Part shown: positions 1 to 8,742 of the stretch, one piece after another | Layout: each line of letters opens with the position of its first letter | Numbering within the stretch: the stretch's first letter is position 1 | NCBI GenBank assembly: GCA_934446475.1 | Contig: CAKSEH010000007.1 | Coordinates: 23,329-87,328, forward strand | DNA: 64,000 nucleotides | Direction: 5' to 3' | Source of the DNA: an uncultured Eubacteriales bacterium | GTDB lineage: Bacteria > Bacillota > Clostridia > Oscillospirales > Acutalibacteraceae | Notes under the pieces: model-generated | Told to the model about the DNA's origin: nothing | Database searches by the model: none | What the model saw: the letters and a program-made list of their open reading frames with translations, nothing else | Translations under genes and position numbers: made by a program

Positions 1-127
1 AGACGCTTACAAGAAGAAGCTTTTTCCCCTCATAATCCTTTGATATCTGTTCCCCGAGCCTTTTGCATATTTCGGCAAGCTCCTCTTTTGATACAAGTAT
101 TTCCTTTACATCATTATTTAACGGCAT
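1..127 (-). CDS. hpt: Hypoxanthine phosphoribosyltransferase, N-terminal part (cut by window edge)
   Basis: Purine salvage enzyme that joins hypoxanthine or guanine to PRPP. Only the first 42 residues are inside the window. They read MPLNNDVKEILVSKEELAEI, then a segment ending in KDYEGKKLLLVSV, the usual start of Firmicutes HPRT. The start is supported by a GGGGG ribosome site 8 nt before the ATG. It overlaps the end of tilS by 14 bp, and tilS-hpt is the classical Firmicutes order, usually followed by ftsH. The catalytic PRPP loop lies outside the window, so the call rests on the N-terminus and on synteny. Confidence 0.85.
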   Translation of the reverse strand, partial: MPLNNDVKEILVSKEELAEICKRLGEQISKDYEGKKLLLVSV

Positions 128-1445
128 CGTTACCGTCCCCCTTAATCACCTGAGTTTTTATAATAAAAATCTTTTTGCTGTTTTCATCGACCCTGCACCT
201 GAGCGCAGTTCCCTGCCCGAACACCCAGACTACCCCATTTTCGTCTGCCGCAACGGGAACGGACTCCCGCTCGCTCACAGGGATCTTTTTTTCGCAAAAA
301 AGCTTTTTAAGAGTTTTTGTGCCCGAACCCTCGCTTAATTTTATTTTATCACCGGGCATTCTTGTTCTTACTACCAATTTTCCTACTATTTTATCACAGT
401 CAATTGCATTTTTTAAAAACAATCCGTTAACTTTTTCGCCTTTTTTAAACAAAACGTTAACTTTTTCGCTTATTTCGGTGCAGTATCGATTCTGAGCGGA
501 AAATTCCGCTTCATCGCATATGCCGAGTTTTCCGTTTAATGAAACGGCATACTTTCCGCCGCTGACGCTTACTCTGCCTCCCGAGACCGCAATACCGTAA
601 AGCTCTCTCAGGTGCAGAAAATCAGGCGAGGCGCCCACGGTTTTTTCATAAAACCCTCTGAGCGCCCTTATTGCGACCGCTCTGTGAAGTTTTGAAAAAT
701 TTTCGGTGGAAAGTTCATTATTTAAAAGGCGTTTTTCAAGCTCGGCAGCAGCGGTTTTTTCAAGAAAATCACTGTCCTGTGCAAAGCTCTGAACCGCTCT
801 TGAGACCGCCGTTTCAAGTGCGGGATTTATTTCACGCAGCACCGGCACCGCATTATGCCTTATTTTGTTTCTTGAGTAATCGTCACATAAATTTGTGCTG
901 TCTGTAACAAAAGGGATTTTTTTTAGGCTGCAATACTCTTCTATATCCCGACGGGTACATAAGATAAGCGGACGGATAAAGTTATCTCTTTTCGGAGGTA
1001 TTCCGCAAATACCCTTAAGTCCGCTCCCCCTTGCAAGATTAAAGAGCACCGTTTCGGTGTTATCGGTTGCGGTATGTGCGGTTGCGACGGCGTCTGTTTT
1101 GATACCGTTTAAAAAGTCGTAACGCAATTTTCTTGCCGCAAGCTCAAGACTCAAACGGTGTTCGCTTGCAAATTTTGGGACATCGGCGCTGCCGATAAAG
1201 AGTTTAACACCCAAAATCTGACACTGCCGTTTTACAAACTGTTCGTCCCTCTCAGCTTCCGCTCCTCTTATTTTATGGTTAAAATGAGCTGCCGAAAGTT
1301 CAAAGCCGAATTCTTTTGAGATATCGCTTAAAGCATACAAAAGCGCCATAGAATCCGCTCCCCCCGAAAGGGCGACGGTAACGCTTGCGACACTGAAAAG
1401 CAAGCCGAATTCTTCTATCGCTTTTAAAATCTTTTCTTTCATCAT
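114..1445 (-). CDS. tilS: tRNA(Ile)-lysidine synthase TilS
   Basis: Converts C34 of the CAU-anticodon tRNA-Ile to lysidine, which lets it read AUA codons. Cytoplasmic and essential. The PP-loop ATPase motif SGGADSMALL is at residues 27-36. An N-type ATPase domain fills the first ~220 residues (AAHFNHKIRGAEAERDEQF, then VATAHTATDNTETVLFNLAR). TilS substrate-binding and C-terminal domains follow (MPGDKIKLSEGSGTKTLKKLF). 443 residues is normal for the family. It overlaps dnaB by 4 bp upstream and hpt by 14 bp downstream, which indicates translational coupling. Two adjacent ATGs are possible starts. Confidence 0.95.
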   Translation of the reverse strand: MMKEKILKAIEEFGLLFSVASVTVALSGGADSMALLYALSDISKEFGFELSAAHFNHKIRGAEAERDEQFVKRQCQILGVKLFIGSADVPKFASEHRLSLELAARKLRYDFLNGIKTDAVATAHTATDNTETVLFNLARGSGLKGICGIPPKRDNFIRPLILCTRRDIEEYCSLKKIPFVTDSTNLCDDYSRNKIRHNAVPVLREINPALETAVSRAVQSFAQDSDFLEKTAAAELEKRLLNNELSTENFSKLHRAVAIRALRGFYEKTVGASPDFLHLRELYGIAVSGGRVSVSGGKYAVSLNGKLGICDEAEFSAQNRYCTEISEKVNVLFKKGEKVNGLFLKNAIDCDKIVGKLVVRTRMPGDKIKLSEGSGTKTLKKLFCEKKIPVSERESVPVAADENGVVWVFGQGTALRCRVDENSKKIFIIKTQVIKGDGNDAVK

Positions 1446-2815
1446 CTGAAATTATCAACCGAAGTAAACCGTGTATATCTGCCGTCCCAATAAAGCGGAA
1501 CCCTGCCTATTTCTCCGTGTCGGTTTTTGGCAACTATACATTCCGACTGGTTGGGGTCGCTCATATCTTCATCGGGGTCACGCTCGTTATCATAGTATGT
1601 ATCTCTGTAAAGAAACAAAACTATATCGGCATCCTGCTCGATAGAACCGGAATCTCTTAAATCCGCAAGAGCAGGTCTGTGAGACTTTCCCTTTGTCTCC
1701 GTACCTCTTGAAAGCTGAGCGCAGGCAATCACCGGAACTTTCAATTCCTTTGCCATTATCTTAAGGCTTCGTGTTATTTCGGATACCTCCTGGACCCTGT
1801 TATCGGTGGCTTTTGATGAATGCATAAGTCCGAGATAGTCTATAACCACAAGGTCAACCCTCTTCATTCTGAGAAGCTTTGCTTTCATTTGCGGAACCGT
1901 TATATCCGAAGTTTCATCAAAATATATCTGTGTTTTTGAGAGATTGTCGCCCGCCTGGGCAAGTCTCGTCCATTCGTCGGCGTCAAGCTCGCCCGTTCTG
2001 AGTTTTTCGCTCGGTATCGCAGCCTCGCTTGAGAGCAATCTCTGAGCAAGCTGGTCTCTCGTCATTTCAAGCGAGAAAAAGCAGACGGTCTTTTTACCGT
2101 CAAGCGCAACATTTCTCGCAATATTAAGAGCAAACGAAGTTTTACCCATACCAGGTCTTGCTCCTAAAATGATAAGGTCGGATTTATTAAGACCTGTTAT
2201 CATTTTATCAAGCTCGCCTATTCCGCAGGGAATTCCGACATAATCATCGTGGGTCTCGGGGTCTGCTATTTTAGCAAGTCTGTCGTAAGTTTCCCCTTCG
2301 ATAACCTGTTTTATATGCGTAAGACCGCTTATATCTCTGCCTGCTCTTATATCGTAAATCTTCTGCTCGGCAGAATCGAGAAGCTTGTCCGAATCCTTTG
2401 TGTTTTCGTTTATATCCTTTATTATTCCCCTTGCGGCATTCATAAGCGCTCTTGCGTAATACCGCTCTCTTACTATGGAAACATAGGTAAGAACGTTTGC
2501 CGAGGAGGGCACTCCGTCCACAAGCTGGGAAAGATAAGCCTTGCCGCCGGCATCGTCATACGTTCCGTTTTTCTTAAGCTTTTCAAGCAAAGAAATATAA
2601 TCGATGCTCTGATTAAGTTCATACATCGAACAAAGCGCACTGTATATATCTCTGTGCTGAGGAATATAGAAAAATTCGGTTTTTATCTGAGTTGCGACCT
2701 CTAAAATACACTTAGGGTCTATTATAATAGAGCCCAGCACTGCCTGCTCTGCCTCTGCGGAATACGGCTGTTTTACGCCGTCAATATCATATAAAACCTG
2801 ATTTTCACCGCTCAT
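1442..2815 (-). CDS. dnaB: Replicative DNA helicase DnaB
   Basis: Hexameric 5'-3' helicase at the replication fork (called DnaC in Bacillus). The N-terminal domain begins with PYSAEAEQAVLGSIIIDP and is followed by the RecA-like domain. Walker A is GARPGMGKTSFALNIA near residue 220, Walker B is VDLVVIDYLGLM, and the DnaB signature LKVPVIACAQLSRG and the arginine-finger region DSGSIEQDADIVLFLYRD are visible. 457 residues is the usual size. It lies 4 bp after rplI and overlaps tilS by 4 bp. The rplI-dnaB pairing is standard in Firmicutes. Confidence 0.97.
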   Translation of the reverse strand: MSGENQVLYDIDGVKQPYSAEAEQAVLGSIIIDPKCILEVATQIKTEFFYIPQHRDIYSALCSMYELNQSIDYISLLEKLKKNGTYDDAGGKAYLSQLVDGVPSSANVLTYVSIVRERYYARALMNAARGIIKDINENTKDSDKLLDSAEQKIYDIRAGRDISGLTHIKQVIEGETYDRLAKIADPETHDDYVGIPCGIGELDKMITGLNKSDLIILGARPGMGKTSFALNIARNVALDGKKTVCFFSLEMTRDQLAQRLLSSEAAIPSEKLRTGELDADEWTRLAQAGDNLSKTQIYFDETSDITVPQMKAKLLRMKRVDLVVIDYLGLMHSSKATDNRVQEVSEITRSLKIMAKELKVPVIACAQLSRGTETKGKSHRPALADLRDSGSIEQDADIVLFLYRDTYYDNERDPDEDMSDPNQSECIVAKNRHGEIGRVPLYWDGRYTRFTSVDNFR

Positions 2816-2819
2816 TTTA

Positions 2820-3260
2820 TCATTCCGTCACTTTTACGGTTATTTTTGCGCTTATTCCGGCATAAAGCTTTACTTCAGCCGTATATTCCCCGAAGTTTTT
2901 GATATCGCTTACACTGAGTTTCTTTTTATCAACGGTTACTCCGAGTTCCTTTGAAACAGCCTCCGCTATTTCCTTTGATGTGATACTGCCGAAAAGCTTT
3001 CCGTTCTCTCCTGCCCTTGCGTTTAAAGTAACGGTCTTATTATCAAGCTTTGCGGCGGTTGCCTTTGCGGCGTCTATTTCCTCCTGCTTGTGGTGCTCCG
3101 CTGCCGCTTCTCTGCTCTTAAGCTCGGACATTGCCGCCTTATCTGCCTCAACAGCAAGATTTTTAGGGAACAGGAAATTTCTTGCGTAACCGTCCGAAAC
3201 GGAGCAAAGTTCACCTTTTTTACCCTTACCTTTTACATCAGAAAGCAATATTACCTTCAT
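2820..3260 (-). CDS. rplI: 50S ribosomal protein L9
   Basis: Large-subunit protein that binds 23S rRNA and limits frameshifting. The first residues MKVILLSDVKGKGKKGELCS and then VSDGYARNFLFPKNLAVEA are the L9 N-terminal signature. A central helix rich in K/E/A and the C-terminal domain (AGENGKLFGSITSKEIAEAV) follow. 146 residues is normal. It sits between rnjA (16 bp upstream) and dnaB (4 bp downstream) in the same transcription unit. Confidence 0.97.
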   Translation of the reverse strand: MKVILLSDVKGKGKKGELCSVSDGYARNFLFPKNLAVEADKAAMSELKSREAAAEHHKQEEIDAAKATAAKLDNKTVTLNARAGENGKLFGSITSKEIAEAVSKELGVTVDKKKLSVSDIKNFGEYTAEVKLYAGISAKITVKVTE

Positions 3261-3276
3261 TTTTATTCCTCCCTTT

Positions 3277-5190
3277 TTAAACTTCCATTATAACCGGCAG
3301 CACCATAGGACTGCGGTGTGTTCTCGAATACAGGAATTTAAAAACTCCGTCTTTTATACGTGTTTTTATCGTATTCCAATCCTTTATATTGTTTATATAG
3401 CAGTTTTCGAGTATATCGCAAACCGCCTCGTTAAGATGAGCCATAAGCTCTTCCGATTCCTTGACAAAGACAAAACCCCTTGAGAGAACTTCGGGCCCCG
3501 ATACGACCTCTCTCGTAACACCGTCTATAGCGACTGTTACTACTATTATACCATCCTCCGCAAGATGCTTACGGTCACGCAAAACTATGCTTCCGACATC
3601 GCCGACTCCGAGTCCGTCAACCAAAACACGGCCCGCCTGAACCGTATCGCTGCATTTTATCCCGCTGTTGTTTACCTCGATAACGCTTCCGTTATTTGCG
3701 ATAAGAACATTTTCATCGGGTATTCCCATAGTATGGGCAAGGAGCGAATGCTTATAAAGGTGCTTTTGCTCCCCGTGAACAGGAATGAAGAATTTCGGTT
3801 TTACAATGCTCATCATAAGTTTAAGCTCTTCGCTGCAGGCGTGCCCCGAAACGTGAACATCATACATTTTTTCATAAACGACATTTGCGCCCCGTTTTAT
3901 AAGTTCGTTTATGACCTTATCAACGAGCTTTTCGTTTCCGGGGATTGGATTTGCCGATATTATAAACATATCCCCCGGTATTACCTCTATCTGCCTATGG
4001 TCGCTGAAAGCTATACGGTGAAGGGCGGAAAGTGCCTCGCCCTGACTGCCGGTAGTTATTACAACTATCTGGTCTTCCCTGTATTTTTTTATATCTCCGA
4101 CATCTATAAGCACCCCGTCCGGAATTTTAAGATAACCGAGTTCGGAGCTTACGGTTACGACATTTATCATACTTCTGCCCGAAACAGCTACTTTTCTCCC
4201 GAGTTTTACCGCCTCATCGATTATCTGTTGTATTCTGTGAATGTTTGAAGAGAAGGTTGCGACTATTATCCTATGAGAGCCTGCCTTTGCAAAGAGGTTT
4301 GAAAAAGAGTCCCCCACTATGCGCTCGGATGCCGTAAATCCCGGCCTCTCGGCATTTGTGGAATCCGAAAGCAGGGCTAAAACTCCCTTTTTGCCGAGTT
4401 CGGCAAATCTGCCGATATCGATAACCTGATCGTCAATAGGTGTGGTATCTATTTTAAAGTCTCCCGTTTGAACAACGGTTCCCGCTCCGCAGGTTATTGC
4501 AAAGCCCACCGCATCGGGTATAGAATGATTTACGTGGATAAATTCAACGCTGAATTTACCGAGAGGAACGGTCTCCCCCGGATTTACCACATTAAGATGC
4601 GCCCCTGCAAGCAAATGATGCTCTTTAAGCTTACCTTCAATAAGACCTATCGTAAGCCTTGTTGCGTAAATCGGGACATTGAAATTTCTAAGCAGGTAAG
4701 GAATAGCCCCTATATGGTCTTCGTGACCGTGGGTTACTACCATTCCCTTTATCTTATCCTTATTTTCGAGAATAAAGGTAAAATCCGGAATAACTATATC
4801 TATTCCGGGGGTTTCTTCGTCCGGGAAGCTCATACCGCAGTCAACAAGCATCATATCGCCCTCATATTCATAAAGGGTGATATTCTTACCTATTTCTCCG
4901 AGACCTCCGAGAGGTATTATCTTAAGTGCCTTTTTCGGACGCCTTGATGTTTTACCGCTGCGATTTACGGCGTTAGACTTAGCCGAATCGGTTTTGCCGC
5001 GGCTCTTTCCCTTTGCTGCGTTATTTGTAACCTTTCCCTGTTTGTTATATCTCGGTTTTTTAGGAGCGTTTTTTCGCACGCCGTCACTTTTTGCCGCAGT
5101 GTTTGCCGAAACAGTGTTTTTGGGTGTGTTGACCCTTTTCTTTGTTTGTTTCGTTGCTGTGGACTTTTTTTTGTTTTCGTTATCACTCAT
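3277..5190 (-). CDS. rnjA: Ribonuclease J
   Basis: Metallo-beta-lactamase/beta-CASP ribonuclease with endo- and 5'-3' exonuclease activity, central to Firmicutes mRNA decay. The zinc motif VTHGHEDHIGAIPYLL is near residue 155. Beta-CASP motifs (VATFSSNIHRIQQIIDEA, then TTGSQGEALSALHRIA) and the second-metal region FIPVHGEQKHL follow. It carries an N-terminal extension of about 88 Lys/Asn/Ala-rich residues not found in B. subtilis RNase J1; similar basic tails occur in other Clostridia. It heads the rnjA-rplI-dnaB-tilS-hpt run and is preceded by a ~360-nt leader that contains a structured repeat. Confidence 0.93.
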   Translation of the reverse strand: MSDNENKKKSTATKQTKKRVNTPKNTVSANTAAKSDGVRKNAPKKPRYNKQGKVTNNAAKGKSRGKTDSAKSNAVNRSGKTSRRPKKALKIIPLGGLGEIGKNITLYEYEGDMMLVDCGMSFPDEETPGIDIVIPDFTFILENKDKIKGMVVTHGHEDHIGAIPYLLRNFNVPIYATRLTIGLIEGKLKEHHLLAGAHLNVVNPGETVPLGKFSVEFIHVNHSIPDAVGFAITCGAGTVVQTGDFKIDTTPIDDQVIDIGRFAELGKKGVLALLSDSTNAERPGFTASERIVGDSFSNLFAKAGSHRIIVATFSSNIHRIQQIIDEAVKLGRKVAVSGRSMINVVTVSSELGYLKIPDGVLIDVGDIKKYREDQIVVITTGSQGEALSALHRIAFSDHRQIEVIPGDMFIISANPIPGNEKLVDKVINELIKRGANVVYEKMYDVHVSGHACSEELKLMMSIVKPKFFIPVHGEQKHLYKHSLLAHTMGIPDENVLIANNGSVIEVNNSGIKCSDTVQAGRVLVDGLGVGDVGSIVLRDRKHLAEDGIIVVTVAIDGVTREVVSGPEVLSRGFVFVKESEELMAHLNEAVCDILENCYINNIKDWNTIKTRIKDGVFKFLYSRTHRSPMVLPVIMEV

Positions 5191-5297
5191 TAAATTGATT
5201 TCCTCCGATTTTTGCCCTTACTGCGTACGACAAAACCGACGGGCCGAAAATTCATTCACGGTCCGAACAGGTCGCCTTAAAGGGCATTTGATTTAGA

Positions 5298-5472
5298 TTT
5301 TAAATCGGAACAAGCCCTGCTTTGCCTAAAGGGGACAGGGCTTGCGGCCGATTACAAGCCACGCAAAGGAGCGTTAGCTCCTCGTTCTTTAATGCCGGAG
5401 ATTATACTCCCGCATCAAAGACCGGAACGGAACCCGCCTTTTAGAACGGTGCATCTTGCGTTTGGTTATATA
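5298..5472 (-). ncRNA. Dispersed structured intergenic element, copy A (rnjA leader)
   Basis: On the minus strand this segment shares ordered blocks with 15785-15924 and 33181-33330. They are AACGCA near the 5' end, a TTAAAAGGCGGGTT box, a TCTTTGATGC/GCATTAAAGA stem enclosing a GGAG/CTCC hairpin, a GGAGCTAACGCTCC hairpin, and a TTCCGATTTAAAA 3' end. It also has its own AAGCCCTG/CAGGGCTT stem. It lies between the candidate rnjA promoter and the rnjA start, so it would be transcribed as leader RNA. I do not recognise the family. It could be a cis-regulatory RNA, a small RNA, or a non-autonomous repeat. Confidence 0.55.
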
Positions 5473-5556
5473 TCATATGTAAGCCTTCCGCTCTCAGGAG
5501 GGCTTTAATATCTTTAAAGCGGTTCTATGTAAATATATGCATAGTACATCTAATAT

Positions 5557-5586
5557 ATATTACCCTCTTTACAGCTTACTTGTCAA
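5557..5586 (-). promoter_or_regulatory. Candidate promoter of the rnjA operon
   Basis: On the minus strand a TTGACA (5581-5586) and TAATAT (5557-5562) are separated by 18 nt. Transcription would start near 5550 and yield a leader of about 360 nt before rnjA, containing element copy A. Apart from the promoter and the element, the 5190-5672 gap shows no gene. Confidence 0.55.
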
Positions 5587-5672
5587 GTTAATTATTGCCT
5601 TTTTAAGTAAAAAATAAACCGGTCTGTCCGATTTTTTAAATCAAGGACAGCCGATTTTTTGGTTTGCTTCGG

Positions 5673-6116
5673 TTATTTTGTTCCCGTTGAGCCGAATCCG
5701 CCCGATGAACGGTCCGTTTCCTCAAGGCTTTCCGCCTCAACGAAATCCGCTCTCAAATAGGGCATTATAACAAGCTGAGCTATTCGCTCTCCGTTTTCAA
5801 CCGTTTGTTCCGATGAAGAATGATTATAAAGGGATACCATTATTTCCCCCCTGTAATCACTGTCCACAACACCGACCTTGTTTGCGGGGGCAAGTCCTCT
5901 TTTTGTTGCGGTTCCGCTTCTTGCAAATATCATTCCCGCAAAGCCGTTCGGTATCTGAAGGGCAATTCCCGTATGTATCATAACCGTCTGCCCGGGAGCT
6001 ATGTTTATACTGTCTCCGTCTATACAGGCGTAAAGGTCGGCGCCTGCGGAAAATTCGGTTCCGTACTTAGGCACCGTGGCATTTTCATTCATTTTTATAA
6101 ATTTAACCTCTTGCAT
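5673..6116 (-). CDS. dut: dUTP diphosphatase
   Basis: Trimeric enzyme that hydrolyses dUTP to dUMP, protecting DNA from uracil and feeding thymidylate synthesis. The five dUTPase motifs are visible: AGADLYA, ARSGTATKRG, the catalytic VGVVDSDYRGEI, NGERIAQLVI, and the C-terminal RSSGGFGSTG that closes over the substrate. I chose the ATG at 6116 over the one at 6125, because the GGAGG ribosome site touches the first ATG but is 9 nt from the second. The resulting 147 residues match the family. The gene begins 1 nt after the upstream C39-like gene ends. Confidence 0.95.
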   Translation of the reverse strand: MQEVKFIKMNENATVPKYGTEFSAGADLYACIDGDSINIAPGQTVMIHTGIALQIPNGFAGMIFARSGTATKRGLAPANKVGVVDSDYRGEIMVSLYNHSSSEQTVENGERIAQLVIMPYLRADFVEAESLEETDRSSGGFGSTGTK

Positions 6117-6117
6117 T

Positions 6118-6498
6118 TTATTCATCCTCCGTTATTTCCCAATAATATCGCCTGTTCGACGGCGGAAAATCATCAAGCAGACCGTATTCGGGGTCATAAA
6201 ACTTACCGTTTCTGTAAAGCGACCAATGCCAGCAATGCGGTGTCTCAAGGCTTAAAATCGCTGTTTTCGGCAGTTTGTTTTTGTCACATACCGGCAGGCG
6301 GATATCGCAAAAGCCGATTCCTAAAACCCTCAGCGCATTTTTCATATCGGCAAGAGTTGTCTCTCTTTCGGTTTTAACTATTGATATTATCTTATCTACA
6401 GGCTCACCCGAAAGCATAGAAAGCACTGTCTGACCGCACTGCAGAGGCGTCGGCTCAAACATATGCGTTATCTTTTGCGCCATCGGCATTTTGCTCAC
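6118..6498 (-). CDS. Small papain-fold (C39-like) cysteine protease-type protein
   Basis: A 126-residue soluble protein. The N-terminal PTPLQCGQTVLSMLSG carries the Gln-x-Cys pattern of C39/papain-like folds. HCWHWSLYRNGKFYDPEYG near residue 90 looks like the matching His and Asp-Pro segment. The minimal size and lack of a signal or membrane segment suggest an intracellular stand-alone C39-like domain rather than a bacteriocin exporter. No substrate can be inferred. It is immediately upstream of dut in the same direction. Family assignment is by motif only. Confidence 0.55.
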   Translation of the reverse strand: MSKMPMAQKITHMFEPTPLQCGQTVLSMLSGEPVDKIISIVKTERETTLADMKNALRVLGIGFCDIRLPVCDKNKLPKTAILSLETPHCWHWSLYRNGKFYDPEYGLLDDFPPSNRRYYWEITEDE

Positions 6499-6553
6499 CC
6501 TTCAAACCTTTTATCTGCCTGATATTTTAACATAACTTACAGGCAAAGTCAAT

Positions 6554-7873
6554 TCACTTTACGAGGGTTCCGCCGTCGGTCTTCAAAACAATGAATATCT
6601 GCTCGTTTGTCAGAGTTTTTGTATTTATATATGAAAGAATTTCCTCGCCGTCCTGACCTTTACAGGTAAACTCATAGCACCTTACCTCCGCTCCCCCGTC
6701 GGTAGGGATAAGTGCAAGCGCAACCTTCTTTACCGTAAGCGCCGAATTTATGCACATTTCCGCTTCTTCGGCAGAGTGAACCGGCGTTTCAAAGGCTCTT
6801 TCGGTATGGTTTGCAAGATATCCCGCAGATTCAAAAAATACGGCATCGCCGCTGTCGAGAGCAATGCCGACCTTTATAAGATCGGTATAGCAAAGAGTTT
6901 GCCCGTCAAGGTAAGCAAGATTTACGGTACACACACCGTCGTTTGTATAATAATAAGTCTCCGACATTCCTTCAAAGCCGTTTTCAAGGGCAAATTTCTT
7001 AGCTCTTGAAACCGCCTGAGAATAACTGAGTTTTACAGCTCCTATACTGCGGTTTTTCCGCATATATACCGTATAACCGCCGTTTTTGCTGATCGCAATA
7101 TCGGTATAATCGCTTTTAAACCTGTAAACAGGTATTTTCCCGCTTTGTTCCTCTTCAAAATTAACGGCTTTGTCGCCTGATATCTCTTTTGCAAGTTTAA
7201 GAGCGGAATCCTTTGTTATCAAAGGCGCATTTGAAGTCATCAGAGGCTGCTTCTTCAAAATATGGTCGGAATACGGTCCGTCATAAATAAGTGTGGGATA
7301 ATCCGTCAGGTTTTCCTCAAGTTCGGTAAGCGACTGCGCAAGGCTTCCGCCTGAAACATTTTTGATTTTTTCCTCCAAAACGGTTTTCCAGTAATCCCCG
7401 TTATTAAAGTTTATCTGCGAATCGGCGACCGCCTCGGAAATAGTCAGGGCGCTTTCGCCGAGCTTTGTAAGATTTTTCTTTTGTTCATCGGATATTTCTC
7501 TGTCGTTTATAAAGCTTTTGGAAACGGACAGGGCATAATTTCCCACCTGAGAAAGAAATCTGTTTATCGTATCAAGACTTGTTTTACCTGCCGGCAGACC
7601 CGACAGTGCTTGTTTTGCAAGCTCCGCTTCGCTGTACAGTTCCGCCGAAAGCGAACTTAAACCTGCCGAATCGGAAATATACACCGCTTTCTTAAGCATA
7701 ACCGAAATATTGTTAAGTCTTGAGCTGAGTTCGCTGAGCGAACGGGAATAATCGTTTTGAACGCTCATCCTGTATCTCAGCGCCGTTTTACGCTCTGTAA
7801 ACCAAAATCCTCCGAGAGCAAATATCACGGCAAAGGAATATGAAATTATTCGAATAACGGCACGCTTTTTCAT
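6554..7873 (-). CDS. ypeB: Germination protein YpeB
   Basis: Spore protein that localises and stabilises the cortex-lytic enzyme SleB. An N-terminal membrane helix (residues ~5-24) is followed by a helical region (SLSELSSRLNNISVMLKKA, LSQVGNYALSVSK) and repeated PepSY/YpeB-type domains. 439 residues is close to B. subtilis YpeB. The normal partner sleB usually lies directly upstream, but here the upstream gene is a DeoR regulator, so sleB must be elsewhere or replaced. The gene indicates a spore-forming host. Confidence 0.87.
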   Translation of the reverse strand: MKKRAVIRIISYSFAVIFALGGFWFTERKTALRYRMSVQNDYSRSLSELSSRLNNISVMLKKAVYISDSAGLSSLSAELYSEAELAKQALSGLPAGKTSLDTINRFLSQVGNYALSVSKSFINDREISDEQKKNLTKLGESALTISEAVADSQINFNNGDYWKTVLEEKIKNVSGGSLAQSLTELEENLTDYPTLIYDGPYSDHILKKQPLMTSNAPLITKDSALKLAKEISGDKAVNFEEEQSGKIPVYRFKSDYTDIAISKNGGYTVYMRKNRSIGAVKLSYSQAVSRAKKFALENGFEGMSETYYYTNDGVCTVNLAYLDGQTLCYTDLIKVGIALDSGDAVFFESAGYLANHTERAFETPVHSAEEAEMCINSALTVKKVALALIPTDGGAEVRCYEFTCKGQDGEEILSYINTKTLTNEQIFIVLKTDGGTLVK

Positions 7874-7915
7874 AATATCACCCGTTATAAAGCGTTTCCC
7901 GTTTTTTGCCTTTTA

Positions 7916-8617
7916 TTACTCGGCGGTTATGATTCCGGTTATTTCTTCCTTTGAGCAAAGATTATGATAAAATGTTTTACCGAGTCTGTTGCTTGTGCAA
8001 AGCAGATACGAACTGTTTGAGTGTTCAATCATTTTTTTGCGTATTTCATCCTCTGCTTCCGAAATATCGGTAAGCATACCGCTGTCGTTTAATCCACGAC
8101 AGGAAAAAAAGCATATATCCGCATTGTAATGTTCTATTATCTGCAAAGCATCGGTCCCGGTAAAGGCAAGGCAGGAGTTTATCACCCGTCCGCCGGTTCC
8201 TATACAGTTTATATTGTACTCACTGAGCGCAGAAAGCGTTTTTATTCCGTTTGTTATTACCGTTATGCCGCTTATTCGGGCAATAAACGGTATCATTTTA
8301 TATGCGCTCGTTGAAGCATCGAGAAAAATAACATTTCCCTCTTTTATAAGCGATGCAGCCTTTGAGGCTATTTTGATTTTCTCGTCCGTTTTTTCAAGTT
8401 CTCTTATAAGAAAGGGAACTTTTATTTGAGAAATTGCGTTTTCATCAAGCACGGCCCCGCCGTGAGTTCTTTTTAAAAGCCTTTGCTTTTCAAGACTTGA
8501 AAGGTCTCTCCTTATTGAAGGCTCGCTTGCATAAAGACGGCTTGCAAGGTCTTTTACATTTACCTGTTTTTCCTTAATTGCTATTTCAAGAATAAGCCTT
8601 TCTCTTTCTTTATTCAT
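7916..8617 (-). CDS. DeoR/GlpR-family transcriptional regulator
   Basis: Sugar-catabolism repressor type. The N-terminal winged helix (RLILEIAIKEKQVNVKDLAS, then SEPSIRRDLSSLEKQRLLKRTHGGA) has the DeoR signature. A C-terminal sugar-phosphate sensor domain follows (IFLDASTSAYKMIPFI, ITVITNGIKTLSAL, CFFSCRGL). 233 residues is slightly short of the usual ~250. It is divergent from the GDPD-PHP/kinase/dehydrogenase operon starting at 8743, with 125 bp between them. It is therefore the likely repressor of that operon, responding to a phosphorylated sugar or polyol. Confidence 0.85.
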   Translation of the reverse strand: MNKERERLILEIAIKEKQVNVKDLASRLYASEPSIRRDLSSLEKQRLLKRTHGGAVLDENAISQIKVPFLIRELEKTDEKIKIASKAASLIKEGNVIFLDASTSAYKMIPFIARISGITVITNGIKTLSALSEYNINCIGTGGRVINSCLAFTGTDALQIIEHYNADICFFSCRGLNDSGMLTDISEAEDEIRKKMIEHSNSSYLLCTSNRLGKTFYHNLCSKEEITGIITAE

Positions 8618-8675
8618 TTACAGGCACCCGCTTTGTTCATTTTTTTGAGCGTTTTATCATTTTAAATGGCGATAG

Positions 8676-8704
8676 TTGATTATTTGACCGTATAGCTGTA
8701 TTAT
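8676..8704 (+). promoter_or_regulatory. Candidate promoter of the GDPD-PHP/PfkB/ADH operon
   Basis: TTGATT (8676-8681) and TATTAT (8699-8704) are separated by 17 nt, followed by an AGGAGG ribosome site before the ATG at 8743. It lies in the divergent region shared with the DeoR-family gene and is the expected repression site. Confidence 0.55.
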
Positions 8705-8742
8705 ACACATATAAGAAAAATTGTCAAGGAGGTTGCGTTGTT

